The notes: generated from the sequence alone by a model not told the origin. 46,078 nucleotides of DNA from Actinomycetales bacterium UBA1383 (GCA_002305415.1 DBQX01000095.1:1-46078), one strand, 5' to 3'. Shown: positions 16,705 through 25,138, numbered from the stretch's first letter. Numbers and translations: made by a program.

Positions 16705-17670
16705 TCACGCCCCTTTCAGGGCGGGCAGCACCTCGGCGGCGGCGACCTCGAGCCACGCGCCCTGGTCCTGGCCGACGAAGTGCAGGTAGACCTCGTCGAA
16801 GCCGAGGTCTACATACTCCCTGATCCACGTCACGTGCTGGGCGAGGTCCTCGGAGATGCGCACAGCCCCGGCGACAGTCCCGAGGGTGACATCGCGCGAG
16901 GCGATGTCGAAGTGCTCCGGCGTCGCCAGGTCGAGGCTGAGCGGCGCGTCGAACACGTTGGAGCGCCACTGGTCGAGTGCGATCGCCTCCGCCTCGGCGC
17001 GGGTGGGAGCCCAGGACAGGTGCACCTGGATCGCGAGGGTGCCCGTCCCTCCGTGGGAGCGGTAGGCGTCGATGACGTCCCGGAGCTTCTCGTGCGGCTG
17101 GTTGATCGTGATGACGCCGTCGGCGCCCCATGCGGCCGCACGCGCCGCGGTCGGTGGGGTGATCGCGGTCGCAAGGAGGGGGACCGGGACCGCGGGCGGG
17201 TCGTAGAGCCGCGCGCGGTCCACCGTGACGAGTCCGCGGTGCGTCACCTCCTCGCCGCGGTGAAGGCGCCGGATGACATCCACCGACTCCTCGAGCCGCC
17301 GTTGCCGTTCCTCCTTCAGCGGCCATCGGTCACCGGTGACATGCTCGTTCATGTTCTGCCCGCTCCCGAGTGCCACCCAGTAGCGACCGGGGAACATCTC
17401 GCCCAGTGTCGCAGTCGCCTGCGCCACGATCGCGGGGTGGTACCTCTGGCCGGGGGCGTTGACGGACCCGATCCGGAAGGACGTCGTGGCCAGGGCCGCG
17501 CCGAGCCAGGACAGGGTGAACCCCGAGTGGCCCTGGCGCGCGCTCCACGGGAAGAAGTGGTCGGAGGACATGGCCATCTCGAAGCCGGCGCGCTCCGCCG
17601 CCTGGACATCGCGGAGGAGCTGGCTGGGGGCGATCTGCTCGTGCGAGCAGTGGAATCCGAAGGAGGTCAT
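16705..17670 (-). CDS. LLM-class flavin/F420-dependent oxidoreductase (TIGR03885-like)
   Basis: This 321-residue protein has the luciferase-like fold: FGFHCSHEQ at the start, FEMAMSSDHFFPW (about 30-42), SFRIGSVNAPGQRYHPA, and GRYWVALGSGQNMNEH (about 95-110). It resembles F420-dependent glucose-6-phosphate dehydrogenase-like and TIGR03885 proteins; the latter occur beside GH13 trehalose-synthase genes, as here. Its stop overlaps the start region of the GH13 gene, so the two are co-translated. The start ATG 17670 has GGAAGGAG directly upstream. The substrate is unknown; a sugar or sugar-derived compound is a plausible inference. Confidence 0.83.
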   Translation of the reverse strand: MTSFGFHCSHEQIAPSQLLRDVQAAERAGFEMAMSSDHFFPWSARQGHSGFTLSWLGAALATTSFRIGSVNAPGQRYHPAIVAQATATLGEMFPGRYWVALGSGQNMNEHVTGDRWPLKEERQRRLEESVDVIRRLHRGEEVTHRGLVTVDRARLYDPPAVPVPLLATAITPPTAARAAAWGADGVITINQPHEKLRDVIDAYRSHGGTGTLAIQVHLSWAPTRAEAEAIALDQWRSNVFDAPLSLDLATPEHFDIASRDVTLGTVAGAVRISEDLAQHVTWIREYVDLGFDEVYLHFVGQDQGAWLEVAAAEVLPALKGA

Positions 17671-17767
17671 GTCTCCTTCCTACCGTGCGACGCCGCGGGG
17701 CGCCCCCCGGAGCGGGCCACCCGGCGCGGGGGATACGTCCCGCCCCGCGGGCGGGGAGAGTGTGCCC

Positions 17768-18418
17768 GTGCCGTACGGTGACCTCATCCCACTGGCCGTG
17801 GCGATCGCCCTCTCCCCGTTCCCGATCGTCCCGGTCGTCCTCCTCCTTCTCACCGACCGGCCCCGTTCGAACGGCGGAAGCTACCTCCTCGGGTGGTACG
17901 GCGGGCTCGTCATGGGAACGGGCGTCGCAGCTGCCGCCGCCACCGCGGTCGATCTCTGGGAGGAGACGCCGACGTGGGCGGCGTGGGTGCGGATCGTCCT
18001 CGGCGTCGCACTGGTCCTCCTCAGCGTCAAGAAGTTCATCCGCCGTGGACAGGCCGAGGCCCCTCCGGCCTGGATGGCGGCGATCAGCTCCTACTCCCCG
18101 GGGCGCGCGCTGCGCCTGGGCGCCCTGCTCGCCCTCGCCAACCCGAAGGCCCTCCTGCTCGCGATCGCCGCCGGGCTCGCCATCGGGACCGCGGGCCTCG
18201 GCCTGGCGGCCTCCGCCGGAGTCGTGCTCGGGTTCTCGGCACTCGCCGCGATCACCGTGGCAGCACCCGTGCTCGCGCACGTGGTGCTCGGAGAGCGCAT
18301 CACCCGGCCACTGGGACGCGCCAAGGAGTGGCTCGTGACCCACAACGACGCGGTCGTGGCCGTCGTGCTGACGGCGATCGGCATCATGCTGATCGTCAAG
18401 GGCGCCGGGACGTTGTAG
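17768..18418 (+). CDS. GAP/LysE-like family membrane protein
   Basis: This 216-residue protein has about six membrane helices (about 5-27, 38-56, 69-86, 110-128, 134-160 and 192-214), a SPFPIVPVVLLLL segment at the first helix and NPKALLLAIAAGLAIG in the middle, the pattern of the GAP (Sap/LysE-related) family. Mycobacterial relatives help export of glycolipids; a transport role is inferred only. GTG 17768 is preferred because GGGGAG lies about 10 nt upstream; GTG 17762 is possible. It converges on the repeat membrane protein, 3 bp apart. Confidence 0.75.
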   Translation: MPYGDLIPLAVAIALSPFPIVPVVLLLLTDRPRSNGGSYLLGWYGGLVMGTGVAAAAATAVDLWEETPTWAAWVRIVLGVALVLLSVKKFIRRGQAEAPPAWMAAISSYSPGRALRLGALLALANPKALLLAIAAGLAIGTAGLGLAASAGVVLGFSALAAITVAAPVLAHVVLGERITRPLGRAKEWLVTHNDAVVAVVLTAIGIMLIVKGAGTL

Positions 18419-18421
18419 CCG

Positions 18422-20173
18422 TCAGCCGTCCACGGGAGTTGGAGCCGCCGCGCTCGCGGGGGGCGGCGCCGGCAGCCGACCCGAGCGGTCGACGGCGACC
18501 ACCGTGACGCCGTCGGCGCCGGCCAGCACGAGCACGTCCTCGCCGGGATGGGTGAGGAGGCGGCTGACGAGGTCCTCCACCGACCAGGCGACACCCGCGC
18601 CGTCGAGCCGGGCCCAGACCTGGACGTGAGCACCGGTGCGCCGCTCCACCTCGCGCTCCACGTCGCGTCCGGGACCGCCCACCAGCAGCACGGACCGAGG
18701 GCCCTCCGTCCGTGCGGGTGTGGCCACCCCACGGTCCTGGCGGTAGACCGCACCGTGGTAGCCCGAGACCGCAGCAGTCGCGAGGAGCACTCCCAGCCCG
18801 TACCGCATCGACCGGATCGTCTCCCCGGAGACGGAGCCCGCGAGGACGTCCCGCAGCAGCATGAACACCACCACGATCAGCGCGATCACCGCGGCGACGC
18901 CCGCGAGCCCGAACAGGAGCACGAGATAGGTGCGGCGCGTGGGCGAGGCAACCTCGGGTGCCGGCTCGGCCCGCGTGGCGCGCCTGATTCGGCCCCAGAA
19001 CACCCACCACACCGGGACCCCGACCAGGAGGAGCGTGACCGCGCCGAGGAGGGTGTTGACCACCGACATCCCAAGGTCGAGACCGGGGGTGAAGGCCTCG
19101 ATCGCCGCGACCACGACCATGCCAACGCCGCTCGCCGCCGCCAGCAGCCCGATGCCGGACACCAGGTACTCGTGGACCCGCTGGACCTCCGTGCGTTCCG
19201 GTTGCCGGCCCAGCACCGTCCGGTGGTACCACCACACGAGCAGGCCGCCCACCGCCACGGCGGCCGCCGTGGGGGTCGAGTCGAAGTGCTCCGCGGCAGT
19301 GGCGCCGAACCTGTCGCCGGCGAACCACACGAGGAGCTGCCACAGTGCGATGCTCGCGCCCACCAGCGCGGTCAGCAGACCCCCGCCCACCCCGAGCGGC
19401 AGGACGTACACCAGCCAGAGGACGCCGCGCGGCAGGCGCGCCGCGCCCCGGTTCCAGTACCACCCCCACACGAGCGCACCGGTCACGAACAGGGCGGCGG
19501 CCCGGCCGAGCATGTCGCCGCCGCCGAGGAACGCCTGGTCGAACGCGAGCAGTCGCAGCGCCTGGGCCACCGCCGCCACGAAACCCGCGAGCACGGTTCC
19601 CAGTCCGATCAGCGAGCCGAGCAGCAGGTGCGGCGCCGCCTGCTCGACGTTCAGGGTGCGGCGTCCGAGCCACCAGTGGAACCACCAGGCCGCGCCGAAC
19701 ACGACGAGCCGCCCGACGGCGCCACCATCGAAGCGAGCCGCCCCCAGGGCTATCGCGAGGACGTCACTCAGGGCGAACATCGCCACGGCGAGCGTGATGA
19801 GGGCGGTGCCCGCGACGTAGAGCGCGTACATGGCCGAGCCGCGTTCCTCGGCGTCCACGCGGTGCGTCCGGGCGGTCCACCTGCCGAGGAGTGCGCCGAG
19901 GGGCACGGCCACCAGGACGAACGCCAGCGAGCGGGCGAGGTCGGCGCGGTCGTCGTACCCCGGCGTGGACCCGAGGGCCCGGGCCAGGAGATCGGAGAGC
20001 CCGATTGCCGCCACGACCACCAGTGCGAGGAGGACGAGGTACTGGAAGAAGCGCCGGACGCCCCGCGCCTCGGCGCCGGGGGCGGCCGGGCCACGACGCC
20101 GGAGCGCCCACACGACGAGCGCCACGAAGGCGACGGGAATCGCCAGGGAGAACAGCCCGAGCACGGCGCCCAT
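18422..20173 (-). CDS. Multi-repeat DUF5671-like membrane protein with soluble C-terminal domain
   Basis: This 583-residue protein has about 15 predicted membrane helices organised as five repeats of about 80-100 residues. Each unit has a helix opening such as FFQYLVLLALVVVAAIGLSDLL, VYVLPLGVGGGLLTALVGASI or HEYLVSGIGLLAAASGVGM, and a closing helix with a Trp- or His-rich end such as WWFHWWLGRR or LVWWYHRTV. The last about 95 residues form a soluble domain (LLVGGPGRDVEREVERRTGA, DVLVLAGADGVTVVAVDRS). The fold of the repeats resembles DUF5671; the function is unknown. It is the last gene of the run from 25138, its ATG overlapping the preceding stop (TGATG). Confidence 0.7.
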   Translation of the reverse strand: MGAVLGLFSLAIPVAFVALVVWALRRRGPAAPGAEARGVRRFFQYLVLLALVVVAAIGLSDLLARALGSTPGYDDRADLARSLAFVLVAVPLGALLGRWTARTHRVDAEERGSAMYALYVAGTALITLAVAMFALSDVLAIALGAARFDGGAVGRLVVFGAAWWFHWWLGRRTLNVEQAAPHLLLGSLIGLGTVLAGFVAAVAQALRLLAFDQAFLGGGDMLGRAAALFVTGALVWGWYWNRGAARLPRGVLWLVYVLPLGVGGGLLTALVGASIALWQLLVWFAGDRFGATAAEHFDSTPTAAAVAVGGLLVWWYHRTVLGRQPERTEVQRVHEYLVSGIGLLAAASGVGMVVVAAIEAFTPGLDLGMSVVNTLLGAVTLLLVGVPVWWVFWGRIRRATRAEPAPEVASPTRRTYLVLLFGLAGVAAVIALIVVVFMLLRDVLAGSVSGETIRSMRYGLGVLLATAAVSGYHGAVYRQDRGVATPARTEGPRSVLLVGGPGRDVEREVERRTGAHVQVWARLDGAGVAWSVEDLVSRLLTHPGEDVLVLAGADGVTVVAVDRSGRLPAPPPASAAAPTPVDG

Positions 20174-20613
20174 CAGTTCACGACCTTCTGGTACTCGCAG
20201 GAGAAGACAGGCCACGGGTCGCCGGTGATGAGCCAGTCCCCGTCACGCGTGAGGCGGTAGGACTCGCGGTGGGTCCAGGAGTCCAGGACGCCCACACCCG
20301 ACTGCTCCGTGATCTCCACCACGACCGTCGCGGTGTCGCCCCGCACCGCGACGGACACCACGCCCACGCGGGCGGCGTCGCCGACGTAGATCTCCAGCGG
20401 CGCCGAACACCCGAGCGCGGGGTCGAGGAGGGCCACTACCTCCTCGTCATCCCCCTCGAAGACCGCCCGCAGGAACAGTTGCACGGTGCCCTCGGGCGTG
20501 GCCCGGTCGAGTTCAGGGGCGTTCCGCGTGTTCGCCGCCAGGCCAGCCACGACGAGGAGGACGAGAACGAGTCCCGCCACCACGAGCAGTACCAGGTTCG
20601 GGCGGGCCGTCAT
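20173..20613 (-). CDS. Membrane-anchored NTF2-like hypothetical protein
   Basis: This 146-residue protein has one N-terminal membrane helix (LVLLVVAGLVLVLLVVAGL, about 7-25) followed by an extracytoplasmic domain starting ATPEGTVQLFLRAVFEGDDEEVVALLDP, which resembles the helix-rich opening of NTF2/SnoaL-like lipoprotein domains, and ending in strands RESYRLTRDGDWLITGD. No active site is seen. It is coupled by a one-base overlap to the repeat membrane protein downstream and lies 2 bp after the nucleotidyltransferase gene, so it belongs to the same transcript. Confidence 0.65.
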   Translation of the reverse strand: MTARPNLVLLVVAGLVLVLLVVAGLAANTRNAPELDRATPEGTVQLFLRAVFEGDDEEVVALLDPALGCSAPLEIYVGDAARVGVVSVAVRGDTATVVVEITEQSGVGVLDSWTHRESYRLTRDGDWLITGDPWPVFSCEYQKVVN

Positions 20614-20615
20614 GT

Positions 20616-21524
20616 CTACTCGAACTCCTCGGACTCGTCGTCGGTGTAGAAGATGAAGAGGTCGCTCGCGCGCAGGATGTCCTCGTCCGTCGAGAGCAGG
20701 TAGCTCTCCCGCTCCGCCCGCGAGACCACGGCCGCCCGTTCCATCTCCCGCAGCCGGTCCACCACGCCGCTGGCGCGCAGCATCTCCTTCGCCTGCTGGA
20801 ACAGCTCCTCGCTGCCGAAGATCAGGATGGACTCATCCAGGATCTTGCAGGCAACCATCCGCTGGAAGGTGTCGAACTGCATCTGCTCGCGCAGCTTGCT
20901 GCACCGCTTGACGATGTAGTCGATCTCCTCGCGGAAGGCCGGGCTCCGGAGGAACTGGTACTTCTTCCCGTAGATCGCGTCGTCGAGGGCGCGGACCAGG
21001 TCCTCCGGGGCATCGTCGCGGACGATCACCACGATGTCGAGGTCCGAGCCCTGGACCATCGCACCGGTGCTGCGCTCCGGGCGGCTGACGTCGTGCGCCA
21101 TGCCGAACACGACGTCGCCTGCCATCAGGATGGCGAGCGGCTCCACGTCGTGTCCCGCCACCAGTGGGGTGGCGATCTCGGTGACCATCGCCGTCGCGAG
21201 CGCGAGCTTCTGGCTGCTGATCTGCGCGGTGTACCGCTCCAGTTCCGCGACGCGCTCGTCGCACGCGGCGTCGTCGCCGCTGAGGCCCACGACCGAGTAG
21301 GTGAGGAACTCCCGCAGGATGGACGGAGAGAGCCGGGCCAGACCCTCCACCTTCCGGTCCAGACGCATGTACCTGCGGCCGACGCGCCGGACGGTGAGGC
21401 GGGGTGAGAGCATACAGGCCTTCCACGTCGCGAAGACCTCGGCGCCGAGCGCCTCCCGCAACTCGGCACCTGTGCGCGGCCCCGTGGCGACGAGGTCCAC
21501 GATCCGTTCCTCGAGAGTGGCCAT
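20616..21524 (-). CDS. Nucleotidyltransferase-domain protein with winged-helix N-terminus
   Basis: This 302-residue protein starts with a winged-helix-like segment (ERIVDLVATGPRTGAELREAL, about 6-26) and has a polymerase-beta-type nucleotidyltransferase signature, GSDLDIVVIV (159-168), the GSxxDxD-like loop that binds metal and NTP. Part of the core is preceded by LMAGDVVFGMAHDVS, and the C-terminal half is helical and acidic, ending DDESEEFE. It may transfer a nucleotide to protein or small molecule; the substrate is unknown. It abuts the NagB-like gene (TAGATG), suggesting that it serves the amino-sugar cassette. Confidence 0.7.
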   Translation of the reverse strand: MATLEERIVDLVATGPRTGAELREALGAEVFATWKACMLSPRLTVRRVGRRYMRLDRKVEGLARLSPSILREFLTYSVVGLSGDDAACDERVAELERYTAQISSQKLALATAMVTEIATPLVAGHDVEPLAILMAGDVVFGMAHDVSRPERSTGAMVQGSDLDIVVIVRDDAPEDLVRALDDAIYGKKYQFLRSPAFREEIDYIVKRCSKLREQMQFDTFQRMVACKILDESILIFGSEELFQQAKEMLRASGVVDRLREMERAAVVSRAERESYLLSTDEDILRASDLFIFYTDDESEEFE

Positions 21525-22547
21525 CTACCGCAGGTGTCCTGTCCGCGGGTCGCGTGCGAAGGACAACTCGGCGACCGGAGTGCATGGCTCGCCGCGCAGG
21601 TCCACGACCTCGTGTCCCCGCGCCTCCACCTCGTCCCGGCGCTCGAGCAGCTCGGCTGCGGCCGCCTCGTCGAGCACGTACACCAGGCGGCCACCACGTT
21701 CGGCGTAGGCCTGGCCATAGGACAGCGGGACGTCGCAGGTCACGGGCCCGAGAACCGACTCGCACACCGGAGCGGTCTTCCGGGCCCCGTTCGCGACGAG
21801 GACGACCGAGCGCGCCTGGAAGATGAGCTCCGCACCCATCGAGATCGCGAAGCGCGGGCTGTCCGCGACGGTCGCGAAGTGCCCGTCGGCGACGGCGTTC
21901 TCGACCGTGTTGTCGTCGAGCTGGACCAGGAGGACCCGGGAGCCCTCGAACGGGATACCGCTCTCGTGGAAGGCCACGTGGCCCCGTCCGCCGACGCCCA
22001 CCACGTGCAGGTCGATGCCGCCGAATGAGTCGATCTTCCGCGCGTAGGCGTCGAGGATCTCGTCCCGGATCTCCCGGAGGACTCCGTCAGCGTCCGCCGC
22101 GATCCGGACGGACTTCCCCTTGTGCGAGCCCGCCAGCTTGAACCAGTCCGGGTGCTCGTCGAGCGCCCGGAACAGGCCCGACTGGTCGATGAGCGTGCCC
22201 CACGGCACGTTCGTCTCGATGAAGGGGCGGTCCAGCAGGCTGAACAGCTCCGAGACCATGAAGTAGCAGTAGGACTGGGGGTGGAGGGCCCGCTGCTGGG
22301 CGTTCTCGCCCGGCAGGCCCACGTACTCGTCCAGGTTGAAGGACCGCACGCGGCGCGGGTCGATCAGGCCGGCGTTGAACGCCTTCGCGAGGTGCTTGTA
22401 GAGGCCGGTGGGCGAGTTGCCGGTGGCGAGGCCGAGGACGTACTCGTCCGTCGTGCGCTGCCGCTCGCGGATGTCGGCCGCGACGACGTCGGCGGCGACC
22501 GCGCTCATCTGGTCGAAGTCGCGCGTGACAAGGATGCGGATGGACAT
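21525..22547 (-). CDS. NagB-like glucosamine-6-phosphate deaminase/isomerase homologue, variant active site
   Basis: This 340-residue protein keeps the NagB scaffold: GLATGNSPTGLYK (39-51, phosphate loop), SFNLDEYVGL with Asp73 matching the proton-transfer Asp72 of E. coli NagB, and GVGGRGHVAFHE (183-194), where His190 and Glu194 match His143 and Glu148. The residue matching catalytic Asp141 is Arg188. It is about 75 residues longer than NagB, with an insertion of about 45 residues (about 125-165) and a long C-terminus. Glucosamine-6-phosphate is the natural guess, but the Arg makes normal deamination doubtful. The start ATG 22547 follows GGGGAG. It lies 11 bp after glmM. Confidence 0.72.
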   Translation of the reverse strand: MSIRILVTRDFDQMSAVAADVVAADIRERQRTTDEYVLGLATGNSPTGLYKHLAKAFNAGLIDPRRVRSFNLDEYVGLPGENAQQRALHPQSYCYFMVSELFSLLDRPFIETNVPWGTLIDQSGLFRALDEHPDWFKLAGSHKGKSVRIAADADGVLREIRDEILDAYARKIDSFGGIDLHVVGVGGRGHVAFHESGIPFEGSRVLLVQLDDNTVENAVADGHFATVADSPRFAISMGAELIFQARSVVLVANGARKTAPVCESVLGPVTCDVPLSYGQAYAERGGRLVYVLDEAAAAELLERRDEVEARGHEVVDLRGEPCTPVAELSFARDPRTGHLR

Positions 22548-22558
22548 CTCCCCTGCCC

Positions 22559-23908
22559 TCAGCCGAGCGCGGCTGCGACGACGTCCGCGACCTCGCGGGC
22601 GTACATCTCGGTGAGCTCGACCGTCGGGCCCTCCACCATGACCCGGCACATGTTCTGGGTCCCGGAGTACCGGACCAGGACGCGGCCCTTCCCCTCCAGC
22701 GCGGCCTCCACCCGCCGGATCGCCTCCACGATCTCGGGGACGCTGGACACCTCGGGCTTCCGTGACACGTCGACGTTGATCAGCTTCTGCGGGAACACGT
22801 CCATGAGGGTGGCGAGCTCGGACAACGGCGCATTCGCCTTCAGGACGGACGCCACCAGCTGGAGCGCGGTGAGGATGCCATCGCCCGTGGTGTGGTGCCG
22901 CAGGAAGATGACGTGTCCGGAGTCCTCCCCCCCGAGCACGGCGCCCAACCGCTGCATGTCCTCGAGCACGTAGCGGTCCCCCACCTTCGACGCGTGGTGC
23001 ACGAAGCCGTACTTCTCGCACGCGATCTTGAGGCCGAGGTTGCTCATGATGGTGCTGACGAGGAGGTCGTTGGCCAGCTTGCCCTCCTTCTTGAGCTGGA
23101 CGGCATTGATGACGAGGATCTGGTCGCCGGTGATCTCCTGGCCCTTCTCGTCCACCGCGATGAGCCGGTCGCCGTCTCCGTCGAAGGCCAGGCCAATGGC
23201 CGAGCCGGTCTCCACGACCGTGCGGCGGAGGTCCTGGGTGTGCTGGGACCCGCAGTTGTCGTTGATGTTGAGCCCGTTCGGCTGGTCGTGGATCACCGTG
23301 ACGTCCGCTCCCAGTTCACGGAAGACGGCGGGTGCCACCTCGTAGGTCGCGCCGTTGCCCACGTCCATCGCGATCTTGACGCCCTCGAGCGAGAGGTTCC
23401 GCGGGAACGTGTTCTTCAGGAACACGATGTACCGTGCCATCGCGTCGTTCAGCCGGACGGCCTTGCCCATGTCCCGCGGTGCCGGCACCATCGACGGCAG
23501 TTGCCCCCCGAGGATCAGCTCCTCGATCTCGGCCTCCTGTTCGTCGGAGAGCTTGAAACCGGACCCGGCGAAGACCTTGATGCCGTTGTCCTGGTAGGGA
23601 TTGTGGGAGGCGGAGACCACGAATCCCGCGTCCGCGCGCATGGACTCCGTGATGTACGCGATGCCGGGCGTCGGGAGCACCCCGACCATCTGCGCCGTGC
23701 CGCCCATCGAGGTCACCCCGGCCTCCAGGGCACTCTCGAGCATGTAGCCCGAGATCCGGGTGTCCTTTCCGATCACCACCCGTGTCTGGTGTCCCGGCTT
23801 GCGGAGCACGTGGGTGACGGCCTGCCCGACGGCGAAGGCCATCGTGGCGTCCATGGGGTAGCGGTTGGCCTCTCCCCTGATCCCGTCGGTTCCGAACAAC
23901 TTCCCCAT
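22559..23908 (-). CDS. glmM: Phosphoglucosamine mutase GlmM (non-actinobacterial type)
   Basis: This 449-residue enzyme interconverts glucosamine-6-phosphate and glucosamine-1-phosphate on the way to UDP-GlcNAc. It starts GKLFGTDGIRG, has the phosphoserine loop VVSASHNP with Ser101, the metal loop FDGDGDR (about 241-247), the sugar-binding GGEDSGH and the phosphate-binding RYSGTQN near the end. Segments such as DTRISGYMLESALEAGV, KAVRLNDAMARYIVFLKN and NINDNCGS resemble deltaproteobacterial GlmM, while actinobacterial ones carry SGEFLEAAVVAGLASAG at the first site. It is thus probably a second, acquired copy. It lies 21 bp after the beta-helix gene. Confidence 0.9.
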   Translation of the reverse strand: MGKLFGTDGIRGEANRYPMDATMAFAVGQAVTHVLRKPGHQTRVVIGKDTRISGYMLESALEAGVTSMGGTAQMVGVLPTPGIAYITESMRADAGFVVSASHNPYQDNGIKVFAGSGFKLSDEQEAEIEELILGGQLPSMVPAPRDMGKAVRLNDAMARYIVFLKNTFPRNLSLEGVKIAMDVGNGATYEVAPAVFRELGADVTVIHDQPNGLNINDNCGSQHTQDLRRTVVETGSAIGLAFDGDGDRLIAVDEKGQEITGDQILVINAVQLKKEGKLANDLLVSTIMSNLGLKIACEKYGFVHHASKVGDRYVLEDMQRLGAVLGGEDSGHVIFLRHHTTGDGILTALQLVASVLKANAPLSELATLMDVFPQKLINVDVSRKPEVSSVPEIVEAIRRVEAALEGKGRVLVRYSGTQNMCRVMVEGPTVELTEMYAREVADVVAAALG

Positions 23909-23929
23909 GGGGGTTCTCCTTGCGTGTGC

Positions 23930-25138
23930 CTACGTGTTCTCGGTGGTGGTGAACATCTTCATTGACGGTACGAGCGCATGCGCCTGCGCGCACAGACCAT
24001 CGACGATGGACTGCAGCCAGCGCACCCCGGCTGCGGAGACCTCGGGTGGTAGCCCCTGGATGGTCTCGACGTAGCCGCCCGACCCGTCCGGCAGCGCGGC
24101 CAGGAAGGCGTCACCGTCGGGGAGCGCCGGGGCGTCGAAGATCGCGAGCAGGTCACCGATGCGCGCACGCAACTCGACCCGGGCGGCGTCGTCGGGAGTG
24201 ACCGTCGCGACGAGCGCCGCGAGCCGCCTGGTCCTCTCCGTCCTCGCAGACGCCAGGGCCCGCAGCGCCCCTTCGTACACCAGGATCCCGAGGTCCTGCT
24301 TCTCGAAGAACGGACGACGGACGGACTCGTACCACGCCTGGAGTGCCACGAGGTTGGCCAGGTAGCGGACGTTCTTCGCCACGATGCGGGAGAGGGGCCG
24401 GTAGCCCCGCCTCGTCAGCGGGCGCTTGACGCCCGCCGCGGCCTTGCTGAGGACCAGCACGCCGTCCTCGTCAATGTCATCCCGCAGGATTGAGCCCGCC
24501 CCGACCACCACGCCGTAGCCGGTCACCACCGGCCCCACGGCGCCACCCTGCCCACCGAGGAAGATCGGTGGCTGGTCGAGCATCACGCCGCGGGGCACGT
24601 CGCCGAAAAGGGACGCCGTGGTCTTGTTCCCATCCGGGGTGAAGTTGAAGTGGATGTAGGACGATCCGACCTCGCTGTGGTCCTTCCGGCTGGTGCCGCC
24701 GGCCATGAGGCAGTCGCAGAAGTTGATCAGGCTGCCGAGCGTCACGAACGGGAAGAGGATGGTCTGCTTGAGCCCGACGCAGTGCGCGCCACCGGCCTCC
24801 TCCTCGAGGATCGTCCCCTCCCGCACGTGGGCGCCCAGCCCCATGTTCGCCCTCTCGAGGAAGACGGACGAGGCGAAGTAGCCACCTTTCAGGTCCACGC
24901 CGGGGCCCAGCTGGCACGAGTCGATCGTGACCGGCCCCTCCGAACCGAGGGTCACTCCCGCCGAGATCACCGTGTCCCTGCCGCGGAGGCGGCATCCGGA
25001 GTGGATGGTGACTCCCTCCCCCGAGATCCTCCCGACCTCCACGTCCGGTGCGATGTCCAGGCTGAGGGGATTGGGGATGGTCACCCCCTTCTCGAGAAGG
25101 AGCCGGACCTTCTCGTGACCGCGAGCGTGCAGATCCAT
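23930..25138 (-). CDS. Left-handed beta-helix protein, UDP-GlcNAc pyrophosphorylase-like
   Basis: This 402-residue protein has hexapeptide-repeat coils (about 30-250), e.g. IAPDVEVGRISGEGVTIHSG, GPVTIDSCQLGPGVDLKGG and VVTGYGVVVGAGSILRDD, the left-handed beta-helix seen in GlmU C-terminal domains and sugar-nucleotide acyl or uridylyl enzymes. The conserved FPFVTLGSLINFCDCLMAGG and GSSYIHFNFTPDGNK recall database entries named UDP-GlcNAc pyrophosphorylase, but there is no N-terminal Rossmann pyrophosphorylase domain (no GxGTRM motif). The remaining about 150 residues are helical. The start ATG 25138 follows GGAGGAGGA. It heads the cassette and is followed by glmM. Confidence 0.75.
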   Translation of the reverse strand: MDLHARGHEKVRLLLEKGVTIPNPLSLDIAPDVEVGRISGEGVTIHSGCRLRGRDTVISAGVTLGSEGPVTIDSCQLGPGVDLKGGYFASSVFLERANMGLGAHVREGTILEEEAGGAHCVGLKQTILFPFVTLGSLINFCDCLMAGGTSRKDHSEVGSSYIHFNFTPDGNKTTASLFGDVPRGVMLDQPPIFLGGQGGAVGPVVTGYGVVVGAGSILRDDIDEDGVLVLSKAAAGVKRPLTRRGYRPLSRIVAKNVRYLANLVALQAWYESVRRPFFEKQDLGILVYEGALRALASARTERTRRLAALVATVTPDDAARVELRARIGDLLAIFDAPALPDGDAFLAALPDGSGGYVETIQGLPPEVSAAGVRWLQSIVDGLCAQAHALVPSMKMFTTTENT

